NCBI GenBank assembly: GCA_045543495.1 | Contig: JAZQMO010000021.1 | Coordinates: 1-42,379, forward strand | DNA: 42,379 bases | Source of the DNA: RGIG5579 sp045543495 | GTDB taxonomy: Bacteria > Bacillota > Clostridia > Oscillospirales > SIG627 | Reading direction: 5' to 3' | Shown here: piece by piece, positions 13,923 to 21,972 of the stretch | How positions within the stretch are numbered: position 1 is the stretch's first letter | How the letters are laid out: each line of letters opens with the position of its first letter | The notes under the pieces: model-generated | Seen by the model: the letters and a program-made list of their open reading frames with translations, nothing else | What the model was told of the DNA's origin: nothing | Database searches by the model: none | Translations under genes and position numbers: made by a program

Positions 13923-15359
13923 ATGTTTGACGTTGCGATCATCGGCGGCGGTGTGGTGGGTGCCTTAACGGCACGTACCTTAAGCCGGTACCGTCTGAAG
14001 ATTTGTGTCCTGGAAAAGGAGAACGATGTGGCCTGCGGAACCTCCAAGGCCAACTCTGCCATTGTCCACGCCGGCTTTGATGCCAAGGAAGGAAGCCTGA
14101 AGGCAAAGCTGAACGTTTTGGGCAGTGAAATGATGGAAGAGGTATGCCGTGAGCTTGGGGTCAAGTACAGAAGAAACGGCGCCCTTGTCATCGGCTACAA
14201 TAAGGAAGACCGTGAGCTTTTGGAGCTTCTGTTGAAGCGAGGAGTGGAAAACGGTGTCAAGGAGCTTTACATTGCCGAGAAAGAGGAGCTTCTCAAGCTT
14301 GAGCCCAATCTTTCTCAGAATGTGACCTGTGCGCTGGTGGCTCCCACCTCCGCCATTGTGTGCCCCTATGAATTGACCGTTGCCGCCATGGGAAATGCCA
14401 TGGACAACGGTGTTGAATTGTTCCGTGAATTTGCTGTAGACCGCATTGAAACGGAAAAAGACGGCTATACCGTATTCAGCGGCGAAAAGAGTGTGAAGGC
14501 ACGCTTTGTGGTAAACTGCGCCGGTCTCTATTCCGATAAGATCGCCCGCATGATCGGGGACGACAGCTTTACCGTTACCCCCCGAAAGGGCGAATATATG
14601 CTTTTGGATAAGGAATGCGGCGGTGTTGTAGACCGCACCATTTTCCGCACCCCCACCAAAATGGGCAAGGGTATTTTGGTTTCTCCCACGGTGGATGGAA
14701 ACCTGATCCTGGGGCCCACCTCGGTGGATATGAGCGATAAGGAAAACACCCAAACCACCCGTGAGGGTCTGGCTGAGGTAGTGGAAAAGGCCAAGGAAAT
14801 GGCAGAAGGGATCCCCTTCGGGAAGGTGATCACCTCCTTTACGGGTCTCAGATCCGTGGGCAGCACGGGTGATTTTATTCTCACCCATCCCCAAAAGGGC
14901 TTTTTCAATGCAGGCGGCGTAGAATCCCCCGGGCTTTCCGCCTCCCCCGCCATTGCAAAGTATTTGGTAGAGCAGATGGCCGAGGACGGTCTGGAATTGA
15001 TCAAAAATGAAAGCTTTGATCCCCACCGTGAGGCAATGCACGCCTTCCGTGAGGCTTCCCCCGAGGAAAAGAACCGCATCATCCAACAGGATCCCGCCTA
15101 CGGCAAGATCGTTTGCCGCTGTGAGAGAGTGACCTTGGGCGAGATTTTGGCGGCCATTCACAAAAACCCCGGTGCCGTGGATATGGACGGTGTCAAGAGA
15201 AGAACCCGTGCCCAGATGGGTCGCTGTCAGGGGGGCTTCTGCGGACCGAACATTATGGAGATCTTGGCAAAGGAGCTTCATCTGCCCACCGAGCAGGTAA
15301 CCAAAAACGGTAAGGGCTCGTATATGGCAATCGGAAAAACGAAAGAGGGGAAGCAATGA
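13923..15359 (+). CDS. FAD-dependent dehydrogenase with C-terminal [2Fe-2S] BFD-like domain (GlpA-like)
   Basis: This 478-residue enzyme has an N-terminal DAO fold with Rossmann motif GGGVVG (~residues 8-14) and a FAD domain to ~370. A C-terminal BFD-like domain carries the cysteine pairs CRC and CQGGFC (~395-440) expected to hold a [2Fe-2S] cluster. The family covers anaerobic glycerol-3-phosphate dehydrogenase GlpA and L-2-hydroxyglutarate oxidase. It is followed by a second FAD oxidoreductase and a DUF1667 protein, the usual clostridial trio near glycerol genes. ATG 13923 is chosen because GAGGTG six bases before it is the ribosome site; a GTG at 13914 lies inside that site. Confidence 0.85.
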   Translation: MFDVAIIGGGVVGALTARTLSRYRLKICVLEKENDVACGTSKANSAIVHAGFDAKEGSLKAKLNVLGSEMMEEVCRELGVKYRRNGALVIGYNKEDRELLELLLKRGVENGVKELYIAEKEELLKLEPNLSQNVTCALVAPTSAIVCPYELTVAAMGNAMDNGVELFREFAVDRIETEKDGYTVFSGEKSVKARFVVNCAGLYSDKIARMIGDDSFTVTPRKGEYMLLDKECGGVVDRTIFRTPTKMGKGILVSPTVDGNLILGPTSVDMSDKENTQTTREGLAEVVEKAKEMAEGIPFGKVITSFTGLRSVGSTGDFILTHPQKGFFNAGGVESPGLSASPAIAKYLVEQMAEDGLELIKNESFDPHREAMHAFREASPEEKNRIIQQDPAYGKIVCRCERVTLGEILAAIHKNPGAVDMDGVKRRTRAQMGRCQGGFCGPNIMEILAKELHLPTEQVTKNGKGSYMAIGKTKEGKQ

Positions 15360-16594
15360 GAGAGATCGTGATCATCGGCGGTGGCCCCGCCGGTATGAGT
15401 GCCGCTCTGGCGGCTTATGAAAGCGGATGCCGTGACATTCTCATTTTAGAGCGTGAGGAGCAGACAGGCGGCATTTTGCAGCAGTGTATTCACGCAGGCT
15501 TCGGTCTGCACCGCTTCGGTGAGGAATTGACAGGGCCCGAATACGCCGCAAGATATCAGGATGCATTGGTGGGAACCGGCATTGAAATCAAGCTCGGTAC
15601 CACGGTGCTGGAATTGACAAAGGACAAAAAGGTTCTTGCCACCAACGCCAAGGAGGGTGTCTTTGAAATTCAGGCAAAGGCCGTGATCCTTGCCATGGGA
15701 TGCCGTGAGAGACCCAAGGGAGCGCTGAATATCCCCGGTCACCGTCCCGCAGGCATTTACAGCGCAGGAAGCGCACAGAAGCTCATCAATGAAAAGGGGA
15801 TTCTGCCCGGTAAGAGCTGTGTGATCCTGGGAAGCGGTGATATCGGTCTGATCATGGCAAGAAGAATGACTCTGGAGGGAGCAAAGGTTCACGCCGTATG
15901 CGAGGTGCTCCCCTACTCCGGCGGTCTTGCCAGAAACATTGAGCAGTGCCTCAATGACTTTAACATTCCCCTGAAATTGAGCCACACGGTGACGAATATT
16001 CACGGCAAGGGCCGCTTGGAAGCGGTTACCATTGCACAGGTGGATGAAAAGAGAAATCCCATTCCCGGAACGGAAGAGGTGATCCCCTGCGACACTCTGC
16101 TTCTTTCCGTGGGACTGATCCCCGAGAATGAACTGACCAAGTGTGCCGAGATCGGCCTGAGCCCCATTACGGGCGGCGCTGTGGTCGATCAGGACAGACA
16201 GACCGAGGTGGAAGGTGTTTTTGCCTGCGGAAATGTTCTGCATGTGCATGATCTGGTGGACTATGTTTCCGAGGAAGCCCATCTGGCAGGCGTTGCCGCC
16301 GCAAAATACGTTGCGGGCACCGTGGAAAACAAGATCGACCTTCCCATTCATACGGATGGCCGTGTCCGCTACACGGTTCCTCAGAGAATTACCCGTCTTG
16401 ACGATGTGACGGTTTACTTCCGTGTCAATCAGATCTACAAGGACGCCACCATTCAAGTCAAGAGCGGAAACGAGATCCTCTTGTCCAAGAAAAAGAAAAA
16501 GCTGGCTCCCGGCGAAATGGAATCCATTGTATTGAAAAAAGAGCTCCTTGCAGGAAAAGAAACTCTGGAAATCGGTTTGGAGGTGCAAGCGTGA
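15356..16594 (+). CDS. FAD/NAD(P)-dependent pyridine nucleotide-disulfide-type oxidoreductase
   Basis: The 412 residues contain two Rossmann motifs: IIGGGPAGMSAA (~5-16) for FAD and ILGSGDIGLIMARR (~158-171) for NAD(P)H. A late GVFACGNVLHVHDLVDYVS segment closes the FAD site. It overlaps the upstream gene by four bases (ATGA). In this conserved trio it probably passes electrons between the GlpA-like subunit and NAD+ or another acceptor, a role inferred from context. A tail of ~75 residues after ~340 lies outside the core fold. Confidence 0.85.
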   Translation: MREIVIIGGGPAGMSAALAAYESGCRDILILEREEQTGGILQQCIHAGFGLHRFGEELTGPEYAARYQDALVGTGIEIKLGTTVLELTKDKKVLATNAKEGVFEIQAKAVILAMGCRERPKGALNIPGHRPAGIYSAGSAQKLINEKGILPGKSCVILGSGDIGLIMARRMTLEGAKVHAVCEVLPYSGGLARNIEQCLNDFNIPLKLSHTVTNIHGKGRLEAVTIAQVDEKRNPIPGTEEVIPCDTLLLSVGLIPENELTKCAEIGLSPITGGAVVDQDRQTEVEGVFACGNVLHVHDLVDYVSEEAHLAGVAAAKYVAGTVENKIDLPIHTDGRVRYTVPQRITRLDDVTVYFRVNQIYKDATIQVKSGNEILLSKKKKKLAPGEMESIVLKKELLAGKETLEIGLEVQA

Positions 16595-16935
16595 AACGTA
16601 ATTTAACCTGTATCGTATGCCCCATCGGTTGCGGTCTGGAGGTGGAATTGGAGGACGGAAAAGTTCTTTCCGTTGCCGGCAACACCTGCCCCCGCGGAAA
16701 GGATTACGCCGTTTCGGAGTGCACCCACCCCATCCGCACCGTCACCTCTACCATGAGATGCGAAAACGGTGCCATGGTTTCGGTCAAGACCTCAAAGCCC
16801 ATTCCCAAGGAAAAGATGAAGGAATGTATGGAGCGGATCAACAAAGCCACCGCCACCCTTCCCATTCGCATCGGGCAGGTTTTGATCTCCGATGTATTCG
16901 GAGCAGACATTGTGGCAACCCAAAACAAAAACTGA
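16591..16935 (+). CDS. DUF1667 cysteine-rich protein
   Basis: The 114-residue protein opens with TCIVCPIGC and has a later CPRG, a four-cysteine set (C-x-x-C-x-x-x-C plus C) likely to bind an iron-sulfur cluster or zinc, as in DUF1667. It overlaps the preceding oxidoreductase by four bases. DUF1667 proteins occur with GlpA-like and NAD(P)-dependent oxidoreductases in many anaerobes and may be an electron-transfer subunit. No glycerol kinase or facilitator accompanies the trio here. Confidence 0.85.
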   Translation: MKRNLTCIVCPIGCGLEVELEDGKVLSVAGNTCPRGKDYAVSECTHPIRTVTSTMRCENGAMVSVKTSKPIPKEKMKECMERINKATATLPIRIGQVLISDVFGADIVATQNKN

Positions 16936-16951
16936 GAATCCAAAGACAACG

Positions 16952-16978
16952 AAAAAAGAGCCTTTCGGCTCTTTTTTA
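16952..16978. terminator. Bidirectional terminator
   Basis: An 11-bp stem AAAAAAGAGCC/GGCTCTTTTTT has loop TTTC. It lies between the DUF1667 gene and the convergent CNNM gene. Confidence 0.92.
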
Positions 16979-18307
16979 ATTGTCACTCTCTTCTTCGGGC
17001 TCCTTCTTTTCGGGAAGAATGATCACCGCTTCGGCAACGCAGTGCTCCTGCACCAGATTGACCTGAATGGTAATGCCCTCCCACTCTACGCTGAAGGTGC
17101 TTCCGTCCTCGGGGACGGAGCCGTAAAGACCCATGGCCAGACCGCTGATGGATTCGTAATCATCGGGGAATTCAAGCTCCAATTCCTTCTCAATGACAGA
17201 CAGGGAAATGTTTCCGTTCACCAGCCATCTTCTTTCATCCAGACGGGTCAATTCCTCTTCCTCCGTTACGGGATCGGCCTCCTCCTGCATTTCACCCACG
17301 ATCTCTTCGATCAGATCCTTCATGGAAATAATGCCTGAGAAGCCTGCGTACTCATCCAGCACAACGGCAAAGGAAACACGGTTTTCCTTCATATTGCGGA
17401 AGGTCAGATCCGCTTTGGCACCCTCGGGAACAAAATAAGGGGTGCGAACGGCCTTTTCCAATACGTTTTCTCTGGATTGATCCTCCAGACGGAAATAATC
17501 CTTGGTATCCAGAACACCCACCACATTGTCAATACTGCCGTCGCAGATGGGATACATGGTAAAGCGGCTGGAGCGAATGGTTTTGGCCCATTCCTCATCG
17601 GTCTCCTCCATCCAAAGGAGAACCACATCGGTGCGGTGCACCGTGAGAGCGCCGACGGTCAGATCGTCAAACTCAAAAATATTTTCAATGATCTCTCGCT
17701 CTTCCTCTTCGATCACGCCCTTTTCGGCACCCAGATCGGCCATCATTCGGATATCCTCCTCGCTGACCTCCTCATCATCTGCATTGGGATCAATGCCCAC
17801 GAGGCGGAGAACGCCGTTGGTGGAGGCGGTAAGAAACCACACGATGGGAGCAAACACACGGGAAACGAAGGACACCGAGCCGGACAAGGCAAGGCTGGTG
17901 CTCTCGGTCTTTCTCATAGCCACTCTCTTGGGCACAAGCTCACCGAAGATCAGGGAGATGTACGAGAGGATCAGGGTAATGAGAATGACGGCGATGCTAT
18001 CCAAAACCCCTACGCTGACCTTGGGAAGCAGCTTTTGCAACAGGATCACAAGATCGGCGGCAAAGTTATCGGCGGCAAAGGCCGAGCCCAAAAAGCCCGA
18101 GAGGGTAATGGCAACCTGAATGGTGGCCAAGAACTTGGCGGGATCGCCCTTCAGCTTGATGAGGCGGCGGGCTTTTTTGTTGCCCTGCTCCGCAAGGCGA
18201 CTGAGTTTTGCCTCGCTGATGCTGATAACGGCGATTTCTGCCATGGCAAAAATGGCGTTGAGCAGAATAAGCACAAGCTGCAGTGCTAAGGGACCTATGT
18301 ATTTCAT
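16976..18307 (-). CDS. CNNM/CBS/CorC_HlyC membrane protein (paralogue 3)
   Basis: The 443 residues have a CNNM domain at ~1-185 (AMAEIAVISIS in TM1, FGELVPKRVA), a CBS pair at ~205-335 and a CorC_HlyC domain at ~345-430, followed by an acidic tail. Divergence from the pair at 7.2-9.5 kb suggests a different role in cation homeostasis rather than recent duplication. It is a single-gene unit with a near-consensus promoter (18524-18552) and a 210-nt leader carrying a short ORF and terminator-like hairpin. Expression is therefore probably controlled after initiation. Confidence 0.9.
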   Translation of the reverse strand: MKYIGPLALQLVLILLNAIFAMAEIAVISISEAKLSRLAEQGNKKARRLIKLKGDPAKFLATIQVAITLSGFLGSAFAADNFAADLVILLQKLLPKVSVGVLDSIAVILITLILSYISLIFGELVPKRVAMRKTESTSLALSGSVSFVSRVFAPIVWFLTASTNGVLRLVGIDPNADDEEVSEEDIRMMADLGAEKGVIEEEEREIIENIFEFDDLTVGALTVHRTDVVLLWMEETDEEWAKTIRSSRFTMYPICDGSIDNVVGVLDTKDYFRLEDQSRENVLEKAVRTPYFVPEGAKADLTFRNMKENRVSFAVVLDEYAGFSGIISMKDLIEEIVGEMQEEADPVTEEEELTRLDERRWLVNGNISLSVIEKELELEFPDDYESISGLAMGLYGSVPEDGSTFSVEWEGITIQVNLVQEHCVAEAVIILPEKKEPEEESDN

Positions 18308-18350
18308 AATAATTAAAAATTCCTTTCCTTACAAAAAATTAATTTTGAAT

Positions 18351-18404
18351 GAGCAAAACAAAAGGGCACAGCCTATCCCCGAATATAATAGGATAGGTGA
18401 TGCC
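18351..18404 (-). terminator. Terminator-like hairpin in the CNNM leader
   Basis: Two stacked helices of 4 and 7 bp are separated by a 3x3 internal loop. A T-rich but interrupted tract (CTTTTGTTTTG) follows. It lies ahead of the coding start, so it would be an attenuator. Confidence 0.55.
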
Positions 18405-18448
18405 GATATACAAAAACTCTATTCAAAACCATCTTCCGTATGGGAGGC

Positions 18449-18496
18449 TTATCGTTTTTCTGACAACTGTGACTGTCCGTATCCATAAGGTAACAA
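18449..18496 (-). CDS. Putative 15-residue leader peptide
   Basis: TTG 18496 is five bases after AAAGGAG (18508-18502) and opens a 15-codon frame rich in Gly, Tyr, Gln and Ser, ending at TAA. It stops 45 bases before the terminator-like hairpin. It could act in translation-coupled attenuation. At this size coding status is a guess. Confidence 0.35.
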   Translation of the reverse strand: MLPYGYGQSQLSEKR

Positions 18497-18523
18497 ATCA
18501 TCTCCTTTCTTGAAACTGTTGAT

Positions 18524-18552
18524 ATTATACTATTCTCTTTTCATTCTGTCAA
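18524..18552 (-). promoter_or_regulatory. Near-consensus promoter of CNNM paralogue 3
   Basis: On the minus strand, TTGACA (18552-18547), a 17-bp spacer and TATAAT (18529-18524). Both boxes match consensus exactly. Confidence 0.85.
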
Positions 18553-18568
18553 GTGTATCGGTTTTTCC

Positions 18569-18597
18569 TTGACTGATGAAAAAAATACGGGTATACT
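18569..18597 (+). promoter_or_regulatory. Promoter for the phosphohexomutase gene
   Basis: TTGACT (18569-18574), a 17-bp spacer and TATACT (18592-18597). It is divergent from the CNNM promoter. Confidence 0.8.
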
Positions 18598-18625
18598 ATA
18601 AGTAACAACCGAAAGGAGAAAAAAA

Positions 18626-20296
18626 GTGAATTCATACCGTGAACGATATCTTACCTGGTGCTCCGATCCTGCCTTTGATGAAGAGACAAAAAAGGAGCTT
18701 TTGGCGCTGACGAGCGAAAAAGAGATCGAAGAGCGTTTTTATAAGGATCTAGAATTCGGTACGGCAGGCCTGCGAGGCATTATGGGCGCAGGCACCAACC
18801 GCATCAATTCCTACACCGTAAAGAGGGCCACTCTGGGGCTTTGCCGTCATCTGGAAAAAACAGAGAAAAACGGAAAGGAAAAAGGAATCGCCATCGCCTA
18901 TGACACCCGAAACCGATCCGACACGCTGGCAAGGGATGCGGCAGAGGTTTTCACCGCCTGCGGCTTTCGGGTATATCTGATGGATCAGTGCGCCCCCACT
19001 CCCCTTTTGTCCTTTGCGGTGCGGCATTTGGGGTGCATCTCGGGTGTAGTGGTGACCGCAAGTCACAATCCTCCCGTTTACAACGGCTACAAGGCCTACG
19101 ACAAAACGGGCTGCCAGATCGGCATTGAAGAGGCCGAAAGCGTTTTGGCGGAAATCGGCAGGATCCAATGGAATGAGCTTCCCACCCAAGGAAATGATGC
19201 ACTTTTGACCATGGTGGGAAAGGATCTCATTGACGCCTTTACAAAAGCCGTTTTGACCCAATCCACCTTCCGTGATGCTGAGGCAAAGAAGGCCCTTCGT
19301 CTGGTTTATACCCCCATTCACGGCTCGGGGCAGATCCCTGTTTTGCAGATCTTGGAAATGGACGGCTTCCGTGAGGTCAAGGTGGTGGAGGAGCAGAGAT
19401 TGCCCGACGGCAATTTCCCCACGGTCAAGAGCCCCAACCCCGAGGAGCGGGGCGCTCTGGAAATGGGCATTGGATTAGCGCAGAAGGAGGGGGCCGATCT
19501 TGTGATCGGAACCGACCCCGACTCCGACAGGATCGGCTGTGCCGTCAAGCATAAGGATGAAATGGTTCTTTTGACGGGCAACACGGTGGGCGCTCTTCTT
19601 TGCGACTTTTTGCTGAAAAACAAAACCGTTTTGGGGCAAAATCCCGTGGTGATCAGCACCATTGTGACAAGCGATCTGGGCAGTGCCATTGCCCGTGGCA
19701 GAGGGTGCGGCGTGATGCAGGTGCTGACGGGCTTTAAGTTTATCGGAGAAAAGGTGAGCTCCTTTGAAACACAGCGCAAGACTGATCCCGCCAACGCTCC
19801 CCATTTTGTGTTGGGATATGAGGACAGCTACGGCTATTTGGCAGGCACCCACGCAAGAGATAAGGATGCGGTGGTAGCGGCCATGCTCATTGCGGAAATG
19901 GCGGCTTGGCACAAATCGGAGGGAAGAACTCTTGTGGATGCGCTGGAGGCGCTTTACAAGGAATTCGGTTATTATCTGGATCGGGTGGAGGCCTTTACCC
20001 TGCAAGGAAAAGAGGGGCAGGAGAGGATCGCCGAAATTATGAAGGAAATTCGCTCGGACAAGGAATTTTTGCCCGAGATCGAGAAAGCGCTTGACTACTC
20101 CAAGGGAGTGGATTCGCTCCCCCCCTCCAATGTATTGAAGTTTTATTTGAAGGATGGCTCCTGGATCGCCGCCCGCCCCTCGGGCACGGAGCCCAAGATC
20201 AAGTTTTATTACTGCATCCGCGGGGAAAGCCGAGAGGCAGCGGAGAAAAAGCAGAAGGAAATTCGGCAGATCATTTTACAAAAAACAGGGCTGTAA
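18626..20296 (+). CDS. pgcA: Phosphoglucomutase/phosphomannomutase (PgcA type)
   Basis: The enzyme interconverts hexose 1- and 6-phosphates and supplies UDP-glucose precursors. The 556 residues match the long alpha-D-phosphohexomutase form of Bacillota. The catalytic serine loop is TASHNPPVYNGYK (~145). The metal-binding loop is GTDPDSDRIG (~295). The sugar-specificity loop GYEDSYG (~395) and phosphate-binding RPSGTEPKIKFY (~520) are intact. The start is GTG 18626 with AAAGGAG eight bases upstream. It is a single-gene unit. Confidence 0.93.
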   Translation: MNSYRERYLTWCSDPAFDEETKKELLALTSEKEIEERFYKDLEFGTAGLRGIMGAGTNRINSYTVKRATLGLCRHLEKTEKNGKEKGIAIAYDTRNRSDTLARDAAEVFTACGFRVYLMDQCAPTPLLSFAVRHLGCISGVVVTASHNPPVYNGYKAYDKTGCQIGIEEAESVLAEIGRIQWNELPTQGNDALLTMVGKDLIDAFTKAVLTQSTFRDAEAKKALRLVYTPIHGSGQIPVLQILEMDGFREVKVVEEQRLPDGNFPTVKSPNPEERGALEMGIGLAQKEGADLVIGTDPDSDRIGCAVKHKDEMVLLTGNTVGALLCDFLLKNKTVLGQNPVVISTIVTSDLGSAIARGRGCGVMQVLTGFKFIGEKVSSFETQRKTDPANAPHFVLGYEDSYGYLAGTHARDKDAVVAAMLIAEMAAWHKSEGRTLVDALEALYKEFGYYLDRVEAFTLQGKEGQERIAEIMKEIRSDKEFLPEIEKALDYSKGVDSLPPSNVLKFYLKDGSWIAARPSGTEPKIKFYYCIRGESREAAEKKQKEIRQIILQKTGL

Positions 20297-20326
20297 AAAA
20301 AAGAAAAGAGGAAAATACCGAAGTGA

Positions 20327-20369
20327 TATAATGATGGCAGACACAAAAAAAGTGTCTGCCATCATTATA
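20327..20369. repeat. 18-bp perfect inverted repeat with a seven-A loop
   Basis: Arms TATAATGATGGCAGACAC and its complement flank AAAAAAA at 20345-20351. No clean T-tract follows on the plus strand. It lies between convergent genes and probably ends or stabilises both transcripts, though it differs from the GC-stem/T-tail terminators elsewhere in the window. Confidence 0.8.
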
Positions 20370-20393
20370 CTATTTCACGAAATCGTCTTTTTT

Positions 20394-21272
20394 TTATTTG
20401 CGGCGGTCGGAGCGAAGAAAAGGGGCTTGGATTTTCTCTTCGGTGAGAGGAGCGTAGAGCTTGGGACGGCGGTAGGCGTTGCCGTGAACCTCCTCGGCCC
20501 GATAAGAGCGAAGCTGTGATACATCAAGCTCGGCAACGTAGACCCCTTCCTCCTCGGGGGCGGAAAACACCATGGTATCCCGTGAGCCGGAAAGCTCGGG
20601 AAGGTAGGCCACCCCGTCAAACAAGGTGGAGCCTCCGTTGCAATCGGGCACGGTGACGGGGTAATTGCAGGTGGCAATGGCCATCATATTTTCATAGGCT
20701 CTGCCCCGCAATTGGGAAAGGCGATTGATCTCCATCGGGCAGGCATTGGGCACCAAAACAAGCTCTGCGCCCCGAAGCATCAGAATACGGGCACTCTCGG
20801 GAAATTCCCGATCGTAGCAGATCATAGCCCCCACCGAAAGAGGGCCTTTTGCCGTGTCCAATTGCGTTACGAAGAAATCCTCCCCGCGGGTCAGATTCCT
20901 CTCGGGGCCAAAATCACAGGTGTGCACCTTGGCATAAGAAAGCTTTTTCTCTCCGTGGCGGTCAAACAGGGTGACGGTATTGCGGGGCGGGCCCTGCCAC
21001 GCCTCCAAATAGGTAATAGCAATGGCCATATCAAGCTCCTTTGCCAAAGAAGCGAAGGCTCTGACGAATTCCCCGTCGCTTGAAACGGCATCCTTCTGCC
21101 ATAAGGCAGGGGGTCGGTCGTAAATATCGTACCCGCAGTTGAACATTTCGGGAAACAGAGCGATATCCGCTCCCCTTTTTTTGGCTTCACGGCAGGCCCT
21201 CTCCCCCAAAACAAGATTCTCTTGCAGAGTGGAGGCGGGAGTGATCTGCAAAAAGGCAATTTTCAATTTCAT
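20394..21272 (-). CDS. Carbon-nitrogen hydrolase (nitrilase superfamily)
   Basis: The 292-residue enzyme has the superfamily's Glu-Lys-Cys triad: E42 in FPEM, K115 in YAKVHTCDF and C152 in ICYDREFPES. Members cleave amides such as N-carbamoyl compounds, omega-amides or beta-ureidopropionate; the substrate cannot be fixed here. It is cytosolic. Its start overlaps by four bases the stop of the upstream flavin reductase-like gene, forming a two-gene unit that could process an N-containing flavin or amide metabolite. Confidence 0.88.
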   Translation of the reverse strand: MKLKIAFLQITPASTLQENLVLGERACREAKKRGADIALFPEMFNCGYDIYDRPPALWQKDAVSSDGEFVRAFASLAKELDMAIAITYLEAWQGPPRNTVTLFDRHGEKKLSYAKVHTCDFGPERNLTRGEDFFVTQLDTAKGPLSVGAMICYDREFPESARILMLRGAELVLVPNACPMEINRLSQLRGRAYENMMAIATCNYPVTVPDCNGGSTLFDGVAYLPELSGSRDTMVFSAPEEEGVYVAELDVSQLRSYRAEEVHGNAYRRPKLYAPLTEEKIQAPFLRSDRRK

Positions 21273-21826
21273 TTCAGCCCTTTCCCATCATAAAAGGCAC
21301 GGCCCACCACCTTGCCAAGACCCATATAGCGGTGACCCACGGGATCGTAGGTAATGGGACGAAGCCTTGCGGGGTCGATATTTCCTTTTTCGTCCAGTAT
21401 CCTTTCCTCGGCGCTGACGTTGACGATCCTGCCGATGCAGATTCCGTCCTCATTGAATTTGATAAGCTCACATTCCAGTGTCATGGGAAAATCCGTCACC
21501 ACAGGCGCCGAAACAAATTCCGAGGGGATGCAGGTAAGGCCTGCCTTTTCCATTTTGCAAGGGTCATCGTTTCCTGAAACGATGCCGACGAAATCTGCCT
21601 CCAACACGTGCTCCTCATCGGCAATGCCCACGGTAAAGGCACCGGAGGAAACGATACTCTTTGTGGTTTTGTGTCCCTCATCCAAGCAGATCATAATTTG
21701 GTCGGTATCGTAGATGCCGCCCCAAGCCGCATTCATACAGCAGGGCTTTCCCTCTTCGTCATAAGCGGAAACCATCAAAACAGGCATAGGATAAAGCCAG
21801 GTCTTTGCACCAAAATTCTTTCTCAT
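21269..21826 (-). CDS. Flavin reductase-like (FMN-binding split-barrel) protein
   Basis: The 185-residue protein has features of the flavin reductase domain: early PMPVLMVSAYDEEGKPCCMNAAW, then DTDQIMICLDEGHKTTKSIVSSGAFTVGI and C-terminal ...GLGKVVGRAF. Clostridial members bind FMN non-covalently and often reduce flavin with NAD(P)H or act as electron carriers. It is first in a unit with the nitrilase-family gene. A promoter lies at 21852-21879. Confidence 0.87.
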   Translation of the reverse strand: MRKNFGAKTWLYPMPVLMVSAYDEEGKPCCMNAAWGGIYDTDQIMICLDEGHKTTKSIVSSGAFTVGIADEEHVLEADFVGIVSGNDDPCKMEKAGLTCIPSEFVSAPVVTDFPMTLECELIKFNEDGICIGRIVNVSAEERILDEKGNIDPARLRPITYDPVGHRYMGLGKVVGRAFYDGKGLK

Positions 21827-21851
21827 ATTCTCTCCTCCCTTTCTTTTCTCT

Positions 21852-21879
21852 ATTGTACCACAAAACCAAATGATTGCAA
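21852..21879 (-). promoter_or_regulatory. Promoter for the flavin reductase-nitrilase unit
   Basis: On the minus strand, TTGCAA (21879-21874), a 16-bp spacer and TACAAT (21857-21852). Confidence 0.65.
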
Positions 21880-21907
21880 ACTGTTTTTGCTACATCGAAA
21901 AAAAGTG

Positions 21908-21936
21908 TTGAAAAAAGGAGCTTAAAGTGATACAAT
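21908..21936 (+). promoter_or_regulatory. Promoter for the MATE transporter
   Basis: TTGAAA (21908-21913), a 17-bp spacer and TACAAT (21931-21936). Confidence 0.75.
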
Positions 21937-21972
21937 AGCAAGGTTAGAAAAACGATCAAAAAAGGGTTTCAA

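Larger units (their letters stand above)
18308..18517 (-). promoter_or_regulatory. Long structured leader of CNNM paralogue 3 (candidate attenuator or riboswitch)
   Basis: The transcript should start near 18517, leaving about 210 nt before ATG 18307. The leader contains an AAAGGAG site with a 15-codon ORF from TTG 18496 to TAA 18449 (LPYGYGQSQLSEKR after the start). Next is a region without recognised motif (18448-18405). Then comes a hairpin (18404-18365) of GGCA/TGCC and CCTATCC/GGATAGG separated by a 3x3 internal loop, followed by CTTTTGTTTTG. It does not show the M-box or yybP-ykoY motifs I know. Cation-transport leaders are often metal- or peptide-controlled, so regulation is plausible. 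Confidence 0.6.
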
